From NCBI GenBank assembly GCA_030849805.1, contig JASANZ010002157.1, positions 1-57,157 of the forward strand: a stretch of 57,157 nucleotides of DNA, in the 5' to 3' direction. How positions within the stretch are numbered: the stretch's first letter is position 1; the number at the start of each line of letters is the position of its first letter. The translations under genes and the position numbers were made by a program. The DNA is from Sergeia podlipaevii. Its lineage: Eukaryota > Euglenozoa > Kinetoplastea > Trypanosomatida > Trypanosomatidae. Of the stretch, positions 30,896-40,856 are shown in pieces. The notes under the pieces were generated by a model that was given only the letters and a program-made list of their open reading frames with translations, ran no database searches and was not told where the DNA came from.

Positions 30896-32071
30896 TTAAA
30901 GCTTAGAGCTGACGCTGTGCAGATGTGTGCCATAACCATAGCAGCCAAGCATATTAAGATTGATTGCCTTTACCTGCCTCAGGAAGGTGGTGCGACCAAT
31001 GAAGCCGTACTGCTGCTCCATGGGGTGAGCCATCACCTTCTCGCGCAGACGCTTCAGCTGAGCATCGTCGGAGAAGAAGAAGTTGTCGTTGCAGATGTTG
31101 TCGCCGATGAGAACGCATGTGAGAGGCAAGAAGGTCATCACGGCCTCACTGCAAGCCTCCACGAGGTAGCCAAAGGTGGTGGCCATGGCATCGAGGGCAT
31201 CCTGATCTCCCTTGCGAGCAAGGTTGGCAATCTGACCGGCATGCAGAGCGCACTTCTCACCAGCCTTGGCCTTCCCCTGTGCAATCATCTTGCGTTGGTA
31301 GTTGTACTCAATCGCCTTGCCGTTGGTCAGGTGCTCCTTGTTGGGCATGAACTGAGAAAGCCCATTGTACGCCGCAACACCCTTCAGGTACTCGCCCATT
31401 CCCTCCTTTGCCGTCACTGTCGTGGAGGAATACTCCAGGGGCAGCACGCTGTACTGCTTGGAAACACCATCGTAGTTGATGAAGGAGGTACCGAGGCCGG
31501 TGCCAGGAGCAGCAACGAAGCACTTGCCCTCACCCAGGATGGAGCCAACAGGAGCCTTGGGCTCCGCAAGAGGCCAGTGAGTGCCTTCCCACATAACCTT
31601 GAAGTATTTGGAGAAGATGCCCGCATCACTGGTGGCAAGGACACCGTAGGCACCAGCCTGGAGATCGTTTAGAAGGGAGCTGCGACATGGGGGAAAGAGC
31701 TCGCGCGGGTATTCCGCCAGCTTGGCAATTCCCTTGAGGTTGTTGAAGGGACCGCCGATGACGCCGTTGGTGACTGGGCCGGGGATGCTGATAGCGCCTG
31801 AGGTGATGCGCTTGGTAATGCCCTCCCTGTGGGGACCGAGCGCCTTTAGGACAGTGACGAAGAACTCCTTGAGCTGGTTGATATCCTTCTTGGTCATGTG
31901 GAAGCGAATGTAGATGATGTTCACACCCTTCTTGTTGGTGGTCTTTGCAAATCCGAGACGAGCATTGGTACCGCCGATGTCGCCAAGGAAGTGGAGAGGA
32001 CCTTCAGACCACTCGGGAGCGGTGAGTGTGGGGAGGAGATGCCCAAGCGTGATTTCGTGTACAGTAGCCAT
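30896..32071 (-). CDS. GLK1: Glucokinase, glycosomal
   Basis: A 391-residue protein of the trypanosomatid glucokinase family (ROK/bacterial-type hexokinase superfamily), which phosphorylates glucose with ATP. The phosphate-1 motif FLGDIGGTNARLGFA gives DIGGTNAR at 31-38. The likely catalytic base is Asp136 in LLNDLQAGAYG, and the phosphate-2 motif is APGTGLGTSF (189-196 for PGTGLGTS). The C-terminus is SSKL, a strong type 1 peroxisomal targeting signal, so the enzyme should be imported into glycosomes. The ATG at 32069-32071 was chosen because the homologous region begins there and the 23 upstream residues look like leader. Cytosolic GAPDH lies about 8 kb further along the same unit. As I recall, glucokinase, cytosolic GAPDH and TAT are near neighbours in Leishmania. 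Confidence 0.95.
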   Translation of the reverse strand: MATVHEITLGHLLPTLTAPEWSEGPLHFLGDIGGTNARLGFAKTTNKKGVNIIYIRFHMTKKDINQLKEFFVTVLKALGPHREGITKRITSGAISIPGPVTNGVIGGPFNNLKGIAKLAEYPRELFPPCRSSLLNDLQAGAYGVLATSDAGIFSKYFKVMWEGTHWPLAEPKAPVGSILGEGKCFVAAPGTGLGTSFINYDGVSKQYSVLPLEYSSTTVTAKEGMGEYLKGVAAYNGLSQFMPNKEHLTNGKAIEYNYQRKMIAQGKAKAGEKCALHAGQIANLARKGDQDALDAMATTFGYLVEACSEAVMTFLPLTCVLIGDNICNDNFFFSDDAQLKRLREKVMAHPMEQQYGFIGRTTFLRQVKAINLNMLGCYGYGTHLHSVSSKL

Positions 32072-32703
32072 GCGTAAAAGAGAGCTGTACTGTTTACGGG
32101 GATGGTTGATGGTTCTTTTCGAAGAATGCTCCTTTATCACAGTAGTAGAACACAGCTATTACGCCAGTGAATGATGATAATGCCAAAAAAAATGTATATA
32201 GATATAATACAATGATAGCAAATAGCAGGTTGGAAGCTAGCGTTGATTGGTACCCACAAATATATATATTTACAGATTAAAAAAAAAGATATAGAAAAGA
32301 AATTGAATGATTATAACAATACTAGCAATAAAGTGTGTCTGTGTATGTGACACAGCCGCGGTTGGCAATGACAAAAAAGAAAAGCAACAGCTCTCACGCG
32401 GTCTAAGTTGAGATTCATCCTTCATCCATTCGTCCTCATGCGCACCCGCGATCGGCATATTGTTCCCCTTACTTTTGCTCTTTTCAATCAATACTAGACT
32501 TCAGAAAGCACACAACAATCAGTCGTGACAACATCACGACTCCATACACAATTACACACCCACCAGGAGCTTAGTGCACCGGCAGCACCATACTTTCTCT
32601 TTCATCCTCAAAAATCCTGTCTTCATTGCCTCTCTAGTCAGTCGCCACACGCACACAAAGGCAGATAAGAGAATACTGCGAGGAGAGCTAGTAGCATGCC
32701 GAC
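32072..32703. other. Intergenic spacer between bS18m and glucokinase
   Basis: 632 bases, less AT-rich than most spacers. It holds a perfect stem-loop at 32521-32541. A 60-codon frame near 32270-32491 has no family resemblance and was left out. Confidence 0.45.
32521..32541. repeat. Perfect 8-bp inverted repeat with 5-base loop
   Basis: AGTCGTGA, CAACA, TCACGACT. It forms a clean stem-loop in the probable 3' UTR of the bS18m mRNA or the leader region of glucokinase. No terminator-like T run follows, and intrinsic termination is not expected in this group. Confidence 0.6.
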
Positions 32704-33675
32704 TTACACCTTCTTGATGCCAAGCGTCGGGTTGGAGAAACCCATGCGCTTCGTCGACGTAGAGGAGTACAAATTGTGAAACTTCTTCTTCATACCCTTG
32801 GTTGACATGAGACCCGGCACTGTTGGATTCTTGATAGAGTGCTCCACGTTTTCAGCGTACTCTGGAACGCCGCGATGCATCGTTAGCGGCTGTGTCTCGG
32901 GAGAGTAGAACTGGTTCTGCTGCTTGTCCTCCTGTGTGACGCCGCCTCCAGAGCCAGCAGCCCTACGAGCTGTATGCAGCTCATCCAGACCTTTGAAGTA
33001 CTGACGGATGCGGTCAGTCTGCACCCAGTTGAACGCAAAATGTTCCATGGTGTGCTTCGTAGAGTAGGTAGTCGGGTCGTAGTTCTCCTGATACGCCTTC
33101 GGCCTGAAGCGCTGAGAGCGATACCAGAACGGGTTACCAAAGCGTGGATACAGGCCAATGCGAGTCGCCTGAGCCTTCGCTACTCTTAGTTTGAGCACTG
33201 CCTCGGGGTTCAGTGGCATGATATCCTGTGGATACATGTGCCCCGTGCGAGTGAGAAAGCGGGAGATGGTGGCAGGGTTCTTATAGTTGAGCTTCATATA
33301 CACCTCTGGCGCCGGACGCTGGAAGCCCTGGGGATCATGATCCTCCAGGTCAAACGGCTGAGCGTTACGGAACTGCTGCAGGGCTATATCTCCAACCGTA
33401 TCCCCCATGCGCCAGCGTGTGAGGTTCGTAAAAAGTTGTTCGTCCGGGAAGCGATGGTAATGCAGCTGCACCTGCTGGCCAAAGAGCCAACCCTCGCGGC
33501 CGCGCTTGCGCCCGCGATACGCTGGCTTTTCCTGCTGCTCCGCGTGGTAAGGACGGCTATCCTCCTTGGTAAGCATATTGATGTAATCATTCCATGGCTG
33601 TCGACAGACAGTAAACTGATTAAGAGCCGATGCGTAAAGCGGCGCCGTGCGCACAGACGATGACAAACGATTCAT
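32704..33675 (-). CDS. Mitochondrial small-subunit ribosomal protein bS18m
   Basis: A 323-residue protein. Residues 130-180 match the bS18 core. NPATISRFLTRTGHMYP followed by DIMPLNPEAVLKLRVAKAQATRIGLYP lines up with the bacterial pattern of a start helix, G-x-I-x-P and a helix ending in ARxIGLLP. The N-terminus (MNRLSSSVRTAPLY) is basic and hydroxylated with no acids, as expected for mitochondrial import. Bacterial bS18 has about 75 residues. Long extensions on both sides are usual for kinetoplastid mitoribosomal proteins. The C-terminal 120 residues are basic and probably contact the reduced rRNA or neighbouring proteins (inference). Confidence 0.78.
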   Translation of the reverse strand: MNRLSSSVRTAPLYASALNQFTVCRQPWNDYINMLTKEDSRPYHAEQQEKPAYRGRKRGREGWLFGQQVQLHYHRFPDEQLFTNLTRWRMGDTVGDIALQQFRNAQPFDLEDHDPQGFQRPAPEVYMKLNYKNPATISRFLTRTGHMYPQDIMPLNPEAVLKLRVAKAQATRIGLYPRFGNPFWYRSQRFRPKAYQENYDPTTYSTKHTMEHFAFNWVQTDRIRQYFKGLDELHTARRAAGSGGGVTQEDKQQNQFYSPETQPLTMHRGVPEYAENVEHSIKNPTVPGLMSTKGMKKKFHNLYSSTSTKRMGFSNPTLGIKKV

Positions 33676-34068
33676 CTAAAAAAGATAAAAAAGATAAAAT
33701 GCGCCGACTATCTTACTATTCCCTTTCTTCAGATATCAGGGCAGACTTTCTTCCTGCCCTTCTTTTTCTGTTTCTTCGATGAAGCAAGAAGCCACAGGCG
33801 ACTGATAAATGTGATGATCAGGAAGTACTCTGCGACTTTCTCACCTCCCTGGTTATTACACCTGTTTCCGCAATGGGTGTACAGATACTAAAAGAAGAAA
33901 AACAAATAGAAATATAGATAATGAGTGAAAAACGATACAGTAGAAGTATACTTTTCTTTTATAAGTCAGCATAATTCTCAGAAGCTGAGAAAGAGAGCGG
34001 GAAGAGGGGAGAGGGATCAAATACAACATTTACTAGGATACAATGCATTTTAAAAATATACACCACCA
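33676..34068. other. Intergenic spacer
   Basis: 393 bases, AT-rich, with a pyrimidine-rich stretch near 33717-33777. It holds the leader of the bS18m gene and the 3' UTR of the membrane-protein gene. Nothing else was seen. Confidence 0.45.
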
Positions 34069-35283
34069 TTATGCATCCTGCTTCTCTGGTGTAGGCTCGC
34101 AAGGCTCCGTTGTGTCAGCTGCCGCACTACCTTCTTCATCGTCTTCAGTAAAGCAAAGTTGACTCGGAGTGGCGGCTAATGCCCGTTTACAGCCTTCATA
34201 TTTTGCTATTGACTCACGCTGCTGCTGCTGTTGCTGGATAAGAAGTGCCGCAGGCGATTTGGGCGACAGTGCAAGCGTGGACGTACCGGCTGCAAGCGCC
34301 GTCATCAGTTCAACATGCCGCTGCTGTTCTTCCAGTTCACGCCTACGCTTGCGCTCCTTGTGTAGGTACTCCAGCAATCTCGAACCTGCTCCATCGCTGC
34401 TGTACCCTCCCGTTCCATCTGACTTGAGTACCACCGCGCGCATGCTGTCCGTCGCACACTTGAGCAGGTACATCATGGCAAACAATAGCGGCGGTCCAAC
34501 ATAATACCAAAAGTAAAGATCCATGACTCTTCGCACTCGCTGTGATGACTGCTGCTGACGGCGCGGTGGCGAACTGTACCCTCCTCCAACCATAAAATCA
34601 TCGGACAGATCATCTTCACTGCCAAATCCATCCCTACTACCCCCTCTTCTAGTAAAGTAGCCAACCGTTCGTGATACAACGCCATCACTGCCAAACGCCG
34701 TACTGACCCATGCCACTACAGGCGCTGGTAGCAGCGTCTTGAGCGTCTGCTGCAGCGCAACATCCATAAGCACCGAAGAGTAGCACATTGCAAGCAGCAA
34801 GGGTATCGTGAGCAGCGTGCACACAATAGCCAAAAACGTAATCTGCGCACGTGATCGGCGAAACGCGCTCTCACTCAAGCGCGTGCGCTGCTGAAAGCGC
34901 TTGATAAAGTCTACTTCTTTCAGTTGAGCGCGCCGGCGCTGTAGATGCCAGTAAGTGTGCACGCTGCGACGGATGTTACGCCACAGCTGCAACACCACAA
35001 CTAGAGTCACTATGATAGCTACAAGTGGGCAAAGCCAGCGCCAGCCAATACCAGCGTTGGCATCGTCTTTATCTGTGGCAGCACCAGTATCACTGTAGCC
35101 CCAAAGTATGTAGCGTGAGCGTAGGTGCTGAGAGAGATCATGTGCGCTTTGCTCATAGAGAGATTTCTGAAACGCGCATGTCTCTGCGTAGTACGTGGCC
35201 TTGAGGAATGCTATTCGATCACGCATGTAGCGCAGCGCAGTCTCCACGTCTATTTCCTTTGCATTGGCGTCCTGAGTCGACAT
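34069..35283 (-). CDS. Unrecognised three-span membrane protein
   Basis: A 404-residue protein. Three hydrophobic segments are clear: about 82-100 (LVAIIVTLVVVLQLW), 147-170 (ITFLAIVCTLLTIPLLLAM) and 255-276 (LYFWYYVGPPLLFAMMYLL). There is no cleavable signal peptide. The first 80 residues contain a helical CAFQKSLYEQSAHDL stretch. Between spans 1 and 2 lies a basic amphipathic helix (about 102-145, rich in Arg). The C-terminal 130 residues are a hydrophilic, charged helix with ELEEQQRHVELM, a glutamine run (near 34218-34236) and an acidic end. I cannot name the family. The ATG at 35281-35283 sits two bases after a possible acceptor AG; the frame upstream is spacer. Confidence 0.6.
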   Translation of the reverse strand: MSTQDANAKEIDVETALRYMRDRIAFLKATYYAETCAFQKSLYEQSAHDLSQHLRSRYILWGYSDTGAATDKDDANAGIGWRWLCPLVAIIVTLVVVLQLWRNIRRSVHTYWHLQRRRAQLKEVDFIKRFQQRTRLSESAFRRSRAQITFLAIVCTLLTIPLLLAMCYSSVLMDVALQQTLKTLLPAPVVAWVSTAFGSDGVVSRTVGYFTRRGGSRDGFGSEDDLSDDFMVGGGYSSPPRRQQQSSQRVRRVMDLYFWYYVGPPLLFAMMYLLKCATDSMRAVVLKSDGTGGYSSDGAGSRLLEYLHKERKRRRELEEQQRHVELMTALAAGTSTLALSPKSPAALLIQQQQQQRESIAKYEGCKRALAATPSQLCFTEDDEEGSAAADTTEPCEPTPEKQDA

Positions 35284-35732
35284 GACTAGTTCACACGTAA
35301 AAGCCAAAGTCTTTCTCTCTCTCTCTATATATATATATAATATGCAGAAAATGAAAAGGATGCTCTTTTTTCTTCTTCTTTTCCTTTTTGTATCTGCACC
35401 GCCTATATAATAATTATTAATGTCAATAGCAACAAAACAAGAATAGAAAAGGAGTTGATGAAATGATACAAAAAAAAAGGAAGCTGATATATGAGAAGAG
35501 GACATGCAAGTACAGACTCACGTATACACAAAGATAAAATACTTTCGAAAAATATATATATTACAGCGTAACGAATAGCCTTCAAGAATTGCAACAGATA
35601 AAAATTGGATTCTACACAAAGAAAAAAACGGTACTGACAGCAACATGCACATGTATTCAGAAGGAAAGACATATACCTCTCTTTCTTTCTCTCTTTCTCT
35701 CTCTCCTTTCCGTTTGCATTTCTGTACAAAGG
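35284..35732. other. Intergenic spacer
   Basis: 449 bases with a GA/CT run next to a TA run near 35310-35340 and CT runs near 35680-35708. No gene was seen. Confidence 0.45.
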
Positions 35733-37343
35733 TCAGCCCTCACAGCTGCTGCTCATGCTTTCTTCCGCCTGCAGAATGTTGGCACCATCCTCATTGGCAG
35801 CACTCAAAGGATCTTGCTTTTCAGCCACTACCGTCTCAGAAGGCACCAGCTGCGGTGACTGCGGCGAATCATGTGCATCGTTCTTGCTCTGTTGGCTATG
35901 ACGTCGATGAGAGTGATGACGAGGACTGTCGTCATTCTTTTCTGTGCTAGGACCCGCCTCGCCGTTCTCGTCAAACGCAGAGGTGGAGGAGGTTGGCAGT
36001 GGAGGTGGCGGCGGTGGTGCTGCTGCTGATGCTATCTTAGCTGGGAGTTGCTGTTGTTGTGAAGCAATGACGGCACTTTCTAAACATTTTTGTAGCTGCC
36101 GCAGCGTGCCAGGAATGGAAGAAGGCTGCGAGCGTTGCTGTTCAGGTGTTAAGGCTTCCCATGCAGCGGCAAAAATGTGAAATTGCTCACTCGCTTGCTG
36201 GGCAAGACCACTGTTGTACAGCGTCACAGCATAGTTGAGGCGAACTAGCATGTCATTATCCAGACTAAGCGCCTTTTCATAGGCCGCACACGCGTTATCC
36301 GCATCGTTCATCAAAGATAAGCACACCCCAAGAAACATGTACGCAGGGGCATAACGACCATGAAGTGTGACCGCTGCGGAAAGACAATGAAACGCAGAGG
36401 CGTGCCTGCCCATGGAAAGAAACACAAGCCCAAGATTGTAGTTGGGGATCCATTCTAGCGGGCTCAAAAAGAGAGCCTTCCGCAGACACGCTGCAGCAGC
36501 GTACTCATTCCTCTTTCCGAAGAAGCACGCGCCAATATTGTTCCACAACTGCGGTGAGTCTGGCATACGTGCCACCGCGACACGGTACTTGGTAAGTGCC
36601 ACATCGTAATCACCGTTATCCTGAATAACGCTGCAGGCAGAGAGCAAGGCCTTGGCGTTGGAGGGGTCCTGCGTCAGTGCGCGACCAAGGAAATCAAACG
36701 CCTTAGCTCTATCCCCAAGTTTCAAGTTGAGCTGCCCCAACAGCAGCAAAAGTTCAGGATTCTCTGGTGAATACCCAAGAGCCTCTTCGTACACTCCGAT
36801 AGCGGTCTGCCACTCCCTCGCGCAGATAAGCGCACGACCTAAATGAATAAAGGCTACATCGTTACGCTGAATGCCAATGGACTGCATGAAGGACTCCACG
36901 GCCTCGTTGTACCGACGCAGGTACGCCAGCGAGACTCCTATGCAGTACGACAACTCCCAGTCTTCACCCAGCTGCTTGAGTGAGCGTATCTGCTCAGCAG
37001 CATGGAAGGAGCTGATCGCATCAGCGTGTCTGCCAACAAGCTGCAGCGCACGCCCCAGCTGCTTTCGATTGGACACGTTTTCAGGGCTCACAAGCACTGC
37101 AGCATCTATCAAGGTAAGAGACTCTGAGAGGTTTCCCTGCATTCTCTTCAGTAAGCCTTTCACGTATAGGGCATATTCGCACATGCCTTCCGTTTCTCGA
37201 AGTTGGGATTCTATGACACTAAGACACCGCGCGTATTCTTGGCGAATGAAAAGTTGGTGAATGAGCCAGTTGCGGCGTTCTCTGAGCTCATTCAGCTCCG
37301 ACAGCGCTGCTGCGCTGCCCGCTCCGGGTGCTTGCGCGGGCAT
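35733..37343 (-). CDS. BBS4: BBS4, TPR subunit of the BBSome
   Basis: A 536-residue protein, close in length to animal BBS4. The start ERRNWLIHQLFIRQEYARCL and the later stretches CEYALYVKGLL, DYDVALTKYRVAVARMP, LWNNIGACFFGK and SAFHCLSAAVTLH follow BBS4 as I remember it, over about ten TPR helical pairs (about 20-410). BBS4 is a rod-like subunit of the BBSome, which moves membrane proteins through the flagellum. The C-terminal 130 residues are low-complexity, with Pro, Gln, Ser and His stretches (APPPPPPLP, HHSHRRHSQ), and are probably disordered. The ATG at 37341-37343 gives a short unstructured lead before the conserved part. Confidence 0.9.
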   Translation of the reverse strand: MPAQAPGAGSAAALSELNELRERRNWLIHQLFIRQEYARCLSVIESQLRETEGMCEYALYVKGLLKRMQGNLSESLTLIDAAVLVSPENVSNRKQLGRALQLVGRHADAISSFHAAEQIRSLKQLGEDWELSYCIGVSLAYLRRYNEAVESFMQSIGIQRNDVAFIHLGRALICAREWQTAIGVYEEALGYSPENPELLLLLGQLNLKLGDRAKAFDFLGRALTQDPSNAKALLSACSVIQDNGDYDVALTKYRVAVARMPDSPQLWNNIGACFFGKRNEYAAAACLRKALFLSPLEWIPNYNLGLVFLSMGRHASAFHCLSAAVTLHGRYAPAYMFLGVCLSLMNDADNACAAYEKALSLDNDMLVRLNYAVTLYNSGLAQQASEQFHIFAAAWEALTPEQQRSQPSSIPGTLRQLQKCLESAVIASQQQQLPAKIASAAAPPPPPPLPTSSTSAFDENGEAGPSTEKNDDSPRHHSHRRHSQQSKNDAHDSPQSPQLVPSETVVAEKQDPLSAANEDGANILQAEESMSSSCEG

Positions 37344-38497
37344 GTTTCTTTTTCCCTGAGTGCAGCCACAGAGTTCACAAGACAGTAGAGAAAAGGGAGG
37401 ATTTATCTATAAAAAAAAGGGTGGAAAAGCATACAACACACACAAGCACACAAGCACACAAGCAAGGTAATTTCAAAGCAAGGTGAAACGATCTGAGTGT
37501 ATGTGTCTTGCAATTGTGATAGGAGTTCCTCTCTTTCCCCCTTTCCCTCTCTTCTCTTAAATGCAACTATGAATAGCAAGGAAGTGAAAAAAAAAAAAGA
37601 TGCGATATATAGCAATAGTAACAATAATAATAAATGAATGAATACAAAGAGGAAAAAATATCACACACACACACACACACACGTACAGAGCCTAATTTCT
37701 CTTCAGTGCCTTACCCCTATCTGCCTTTCCCCCCCCTCTTTCCCAACCTCTTTGTTCTCTATAAGTTCACTACGCACACAAACTCTTTGGGTGTGCACGG
37801 CTATATTCTATAGTTCTTTCTTTCTTTCTTGATCTTCCTTTGATGCCACTTGTGAAAGTGATTCTTTTTAAAAAAAAAAATAGGCAGTGAAGCCTCTGAG
37901 AGAAGCAAAACAAAAGGGATAATGAACGTAGAGAGAAAAGAAGGAGAAGAATAAGACGTCGAACAGAAAATAGAAACAATAATAAGGAGTACTTTGAAAA
38001 GAAAAACGTATATTTTGGTGTGTCGAGAATTGTAAAAATTTAGAGGATTTTCAAAATAAATAAATAAATAAATCAATATATTCTCGCCAGACTTGTCAAG
38101 AGTGAATAAGAAGATTAATCATATTACTGCAGAGTATAACTGCTTATTTTTGTTTTGATATTATGCATAGCAACCTTGGCACAACGTATAAAGGGAAGGA
38201 GAGGGAAAGAAGTGCGTTTTTTTTAAAAACTTTTGGTTAGCTGTTATACATAAGGGTATTTTATTGACTACCTCGTGTATGTAGTTGCCTATTTTTCTTT
38301 CTTTATTCAAAGAAAGAAAAAAATATATGAAAAAGCCACAATAATGGCTCGTCCTCGCTAACAGTTTTCCTTAGAACGCCCACTAACGTACCACACCACC
38401 ACTATTTATGTATCAACTAAACATACAACCGAGAACGGCCAGAACTTTATTTTTTTTTTAAAAGTAAGACGATATCAGTAAGCAGTAGTGACGTCAT

Positions 38498-38534
<37 letters not shown>

Positions 38535-38615
38535 ATTGGGAGAAAATACAAGCACACATCTCCTAGCCATTTAGCCACGAATGACGCTTTTCTGCCTTTC
38601 CCCTCCCCCTCTCCA
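37344..38615. other. Intergenic spacer between guanylate kinase and BBS4
   Basis: 1.27 kb with CA at about 37663-37682, AAAT repeats near 38057-38072, poly-A/T and a long GA tract. No gene was supported. Confidence 0.45.
38501..38530. repeat. (GA)15 microsatellite
   Basis: Thirty bases of GA on the plus strand (TC in mRNA sense), about 85 bases downstream of the guanylate kinase stop codon. It could also serve as a pyrimidine tract for RNA processing. Confidence 0.9.
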
Positions 38616-39497
38616 TTATAGAGAGCTCTGCAGTAAGGGAGATGCTCTCCTTTCTCCGATTACAGCCCGCTTCACTTCCTCATAGCACTTGTCAAGTTCA
38701 TCATTCACTATGATGTGGTCAAAGAAGCTCTTGTTCTTCTTGGCCCATTTCATAAGCCGCTCGCTCACATCAAGCCGGATTGCAAGGGAAGCGTTATCCT
38801 CGCTACCACGGTCGCGCAACCGCTTCTCCAGTTTTGCAATGCTGGGAGGCACAATCAAAATGACTTCACAGCGCAGGAAACGGGGCCGTTTGCTACCCGC
38901 GTCCTTCCGCTGGGACTCCGTCAAAGCGGCGTTGTTCGACTGCACAGAGCCACCACTCGTCCTACTACTACTACTACTACTCCTACTGCTACTACCGTCC
39001 TTCACACTTTCCGTGTTGGAGTTCGCACGGCAGTAGCTGCGTAGACTGAAAGCACCAAGCGCATCTGTGTCCATGAGAACCGCCCTATTCTGCGAGAGCG
39101 CCACACCAAGTGCGTGCTTACTTGTACCATAGAAATGCCCCTCTCCGTTTTCGATATCTTTGTTCCCGTCGAGCGGCAACACATCTCCTGCAGCAGCAGC
39201 AGCAGTACTACTTGCCCCCTGTTCTAGTCTTTCCATTGCGTTAAGCGTCCCGCGATGTAGCGCAGAATACTCCACCATCTCGCCACTCGCCACCATGGTC
39301 TTAAACTGCTTCCTGGTGATAAAATAGTAGTCAGCTCCGTCCTTCTCACCGTCACGAGGACTGCGAGTGGTGTGACTGATGCTGAACCCAAAGAGATCTG
39401 GGTAGTCTGCACGCAGGCGACGAATGAGTGTCGTCTTGCCACACCCACTGGGTCCTACAAAGACAACCAGGTCAGCCTTTTCGCGGTTAGAGATCAT
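38616..39497 (-). CDS. Guanylate kinase with two insertions
   Basis: A 293-residue protein. Guanylate kinase phosphorylates GMP to GDP with ATP. The P-loop is GPSGCGKT (15-22). The GMP-binding part has ISHTTRSPRDGEKDGADYYF, followed later by HFYGTS. The C-terminal part has VILIVPPSIAKLEKRLRDRG and IIVNDELD, all family hallmarks. Typical enzymes have about 200 residues. The extra length sits in an insertion (about 83-118, Ala/Gly-rich) between the EYSALHRG and HFYGTS segments that build the GMP site, and in a Ser-rich insertion (about 165-208) before the VPPS strand. The C-terminus SSL fits a loose type 1 peroxisomal signal, so glycosomal import is possible. All core motifs are present, so it is probably active. 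Confidence 0.88.
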   Translation of the reverse strand: MISNREKADLVVFVGPSGCGKTTLIRRLRADYPDLFGFSISHTTRSPRDGEKDGADYYFITRKQFKTMVASGEMVEYSALHRGTLNAMERLEQGASSTAAAAAGDVLPLDGNKDIENGEGHFYGTSKHALGVALSQNRAVLMDTDALGAFSLRSYCRANSNTESVKDGSSSRSSSSSSRTSGGSVQSNNAALTESQRKDAGSKRPRFLRCEVILIVPPSIAKLEKRLRDRGSEDNASLAIRLDVSERLMKWAKKNKSFFDHIIVNDELDKCYEEVKRAVIGERRASPLLQSSL

Positions 39498-40856
39498 TAG
39501 CGTGCGCGTTGAGTCCGTATATGTGCACCGCTATATGAATGCGTGAGTGTAAGAGAGATCAATGGAATATCCCACTTCAAGAGTATTCTTCCTGTTTTTT
39601 TTTTTTTTTGAAAGGCTTGATTTACATTTAAAACAGTAATAGCAAGAAGAAAAAAAAATTGCAACTAGTGTAATGATTTTTTTTTTTGGAAAAATAAAAA
39701 AGAATGTTCTTGCTGTTGTTGAATGTAAAAAAAAAAGAGACAAAAGCACGTGTACTTGTAAAGAGGATGAATATATGAATTTGAATGCAGATATGCGTGC
39801 GTTGTTACTCTTAAGTGACCTATTTTGTAAAAATAATGATAATAAAAAAGTTTGTACAGTGGCCCTTGCAGCACTAGTCTACATAAAGGATAGCATACAA
39901 TTCCAAAGAGTGTGAGAAGAAACAACAAGAGAAAAAAAAAAGAAAAGACATAATAGTACGTCAGGAAATATTGAAACAACAGCAACAACAGCATGTTTCA
40001 GACAGTGCTCAAAGATGAGCGGTTTGAATTTGAATACTGCAGTACGTAGGCTCAAAGGCTTTGAGACACAGCGGTCTTTCCTTGGGAGACACTATCTTCC
40101 TTGCAGGAGAAAAAAAAAATAATTTCGCTTTTTTCTTGATTATCTTTTTTAGAATAAATATATAGATGGTTCGCTTCACCCTATCCATCTCATGCTGTTA
40201 CTCTTTATAGGATCCAAAGCAAGGCAACTATTCACACACTCTATTCTTTGTCTATATCATACACACAGGTAGCGCATGCAAGAGAAATATATATATATAT
40301 ATATATATCTGTAGTGATGAACAAGCAGACAAATAAAGATAATGGAAATCACGCAAGAGCTTCGGTTCTCTTCTTCTTCTTCTTCCTCTCACTCATCCAT
40401 TTGGGCCTTCTTTTCTTTTTGTAGTTGATGTTATTATTTATTTTTTACCTTGTTAGATAAACAAGTTCATTGATGAATAGAGGACAAAAGAGAGAGAGAA
40501 AAAAAAAAAGAAAACATCCACAAATACAAAAAAAAGAACGTAAATAGACAAACCAACAAGAAAGGAGGGGGAGTAGGAGGAGAGAAACACAAAAAAATAA
40601 AATGACACACGTACACGCATACCAAACCGCGCTTAGTCATCACACCAATCAGAGAGATTTAGCACATCAACAAAACAAGCAACAACCCTGAATCAATATG
40701 CATTTTTTTTTCTCTGCCTTCTTCTTCTCTTGCTCCAACTAATGTGCTTGTCCCCAAGACAGAAATACTGAAAAAAAAAGCACCTCCTCGTCCCCCTCCC
40801 TTCTTTCACTCACCTCATATTTAAATAATGATAGTAGTAGCCATGCCCATTACCAT
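39498..40856. other. Intergenic spacer between DRG1 and guanylate kinase
   Basis: 1.36 kb, A-rich on the plus strand, with a TA run at about 40288-40308, poly-T near 39596-39610 and TTC runs near 40370-40384. No gene was seen. Confidence 0.45.

Noticed and set aside
35284..35505. Upstream in-frame extension of the three-span membrane protein with extra hydrophobic segments
   Set aside because: Spacer composition with TA and GA runs. A possible acceptor lies directly before the chosen ATG, so the extra hydrophobic segments are not counted as membrane spans.
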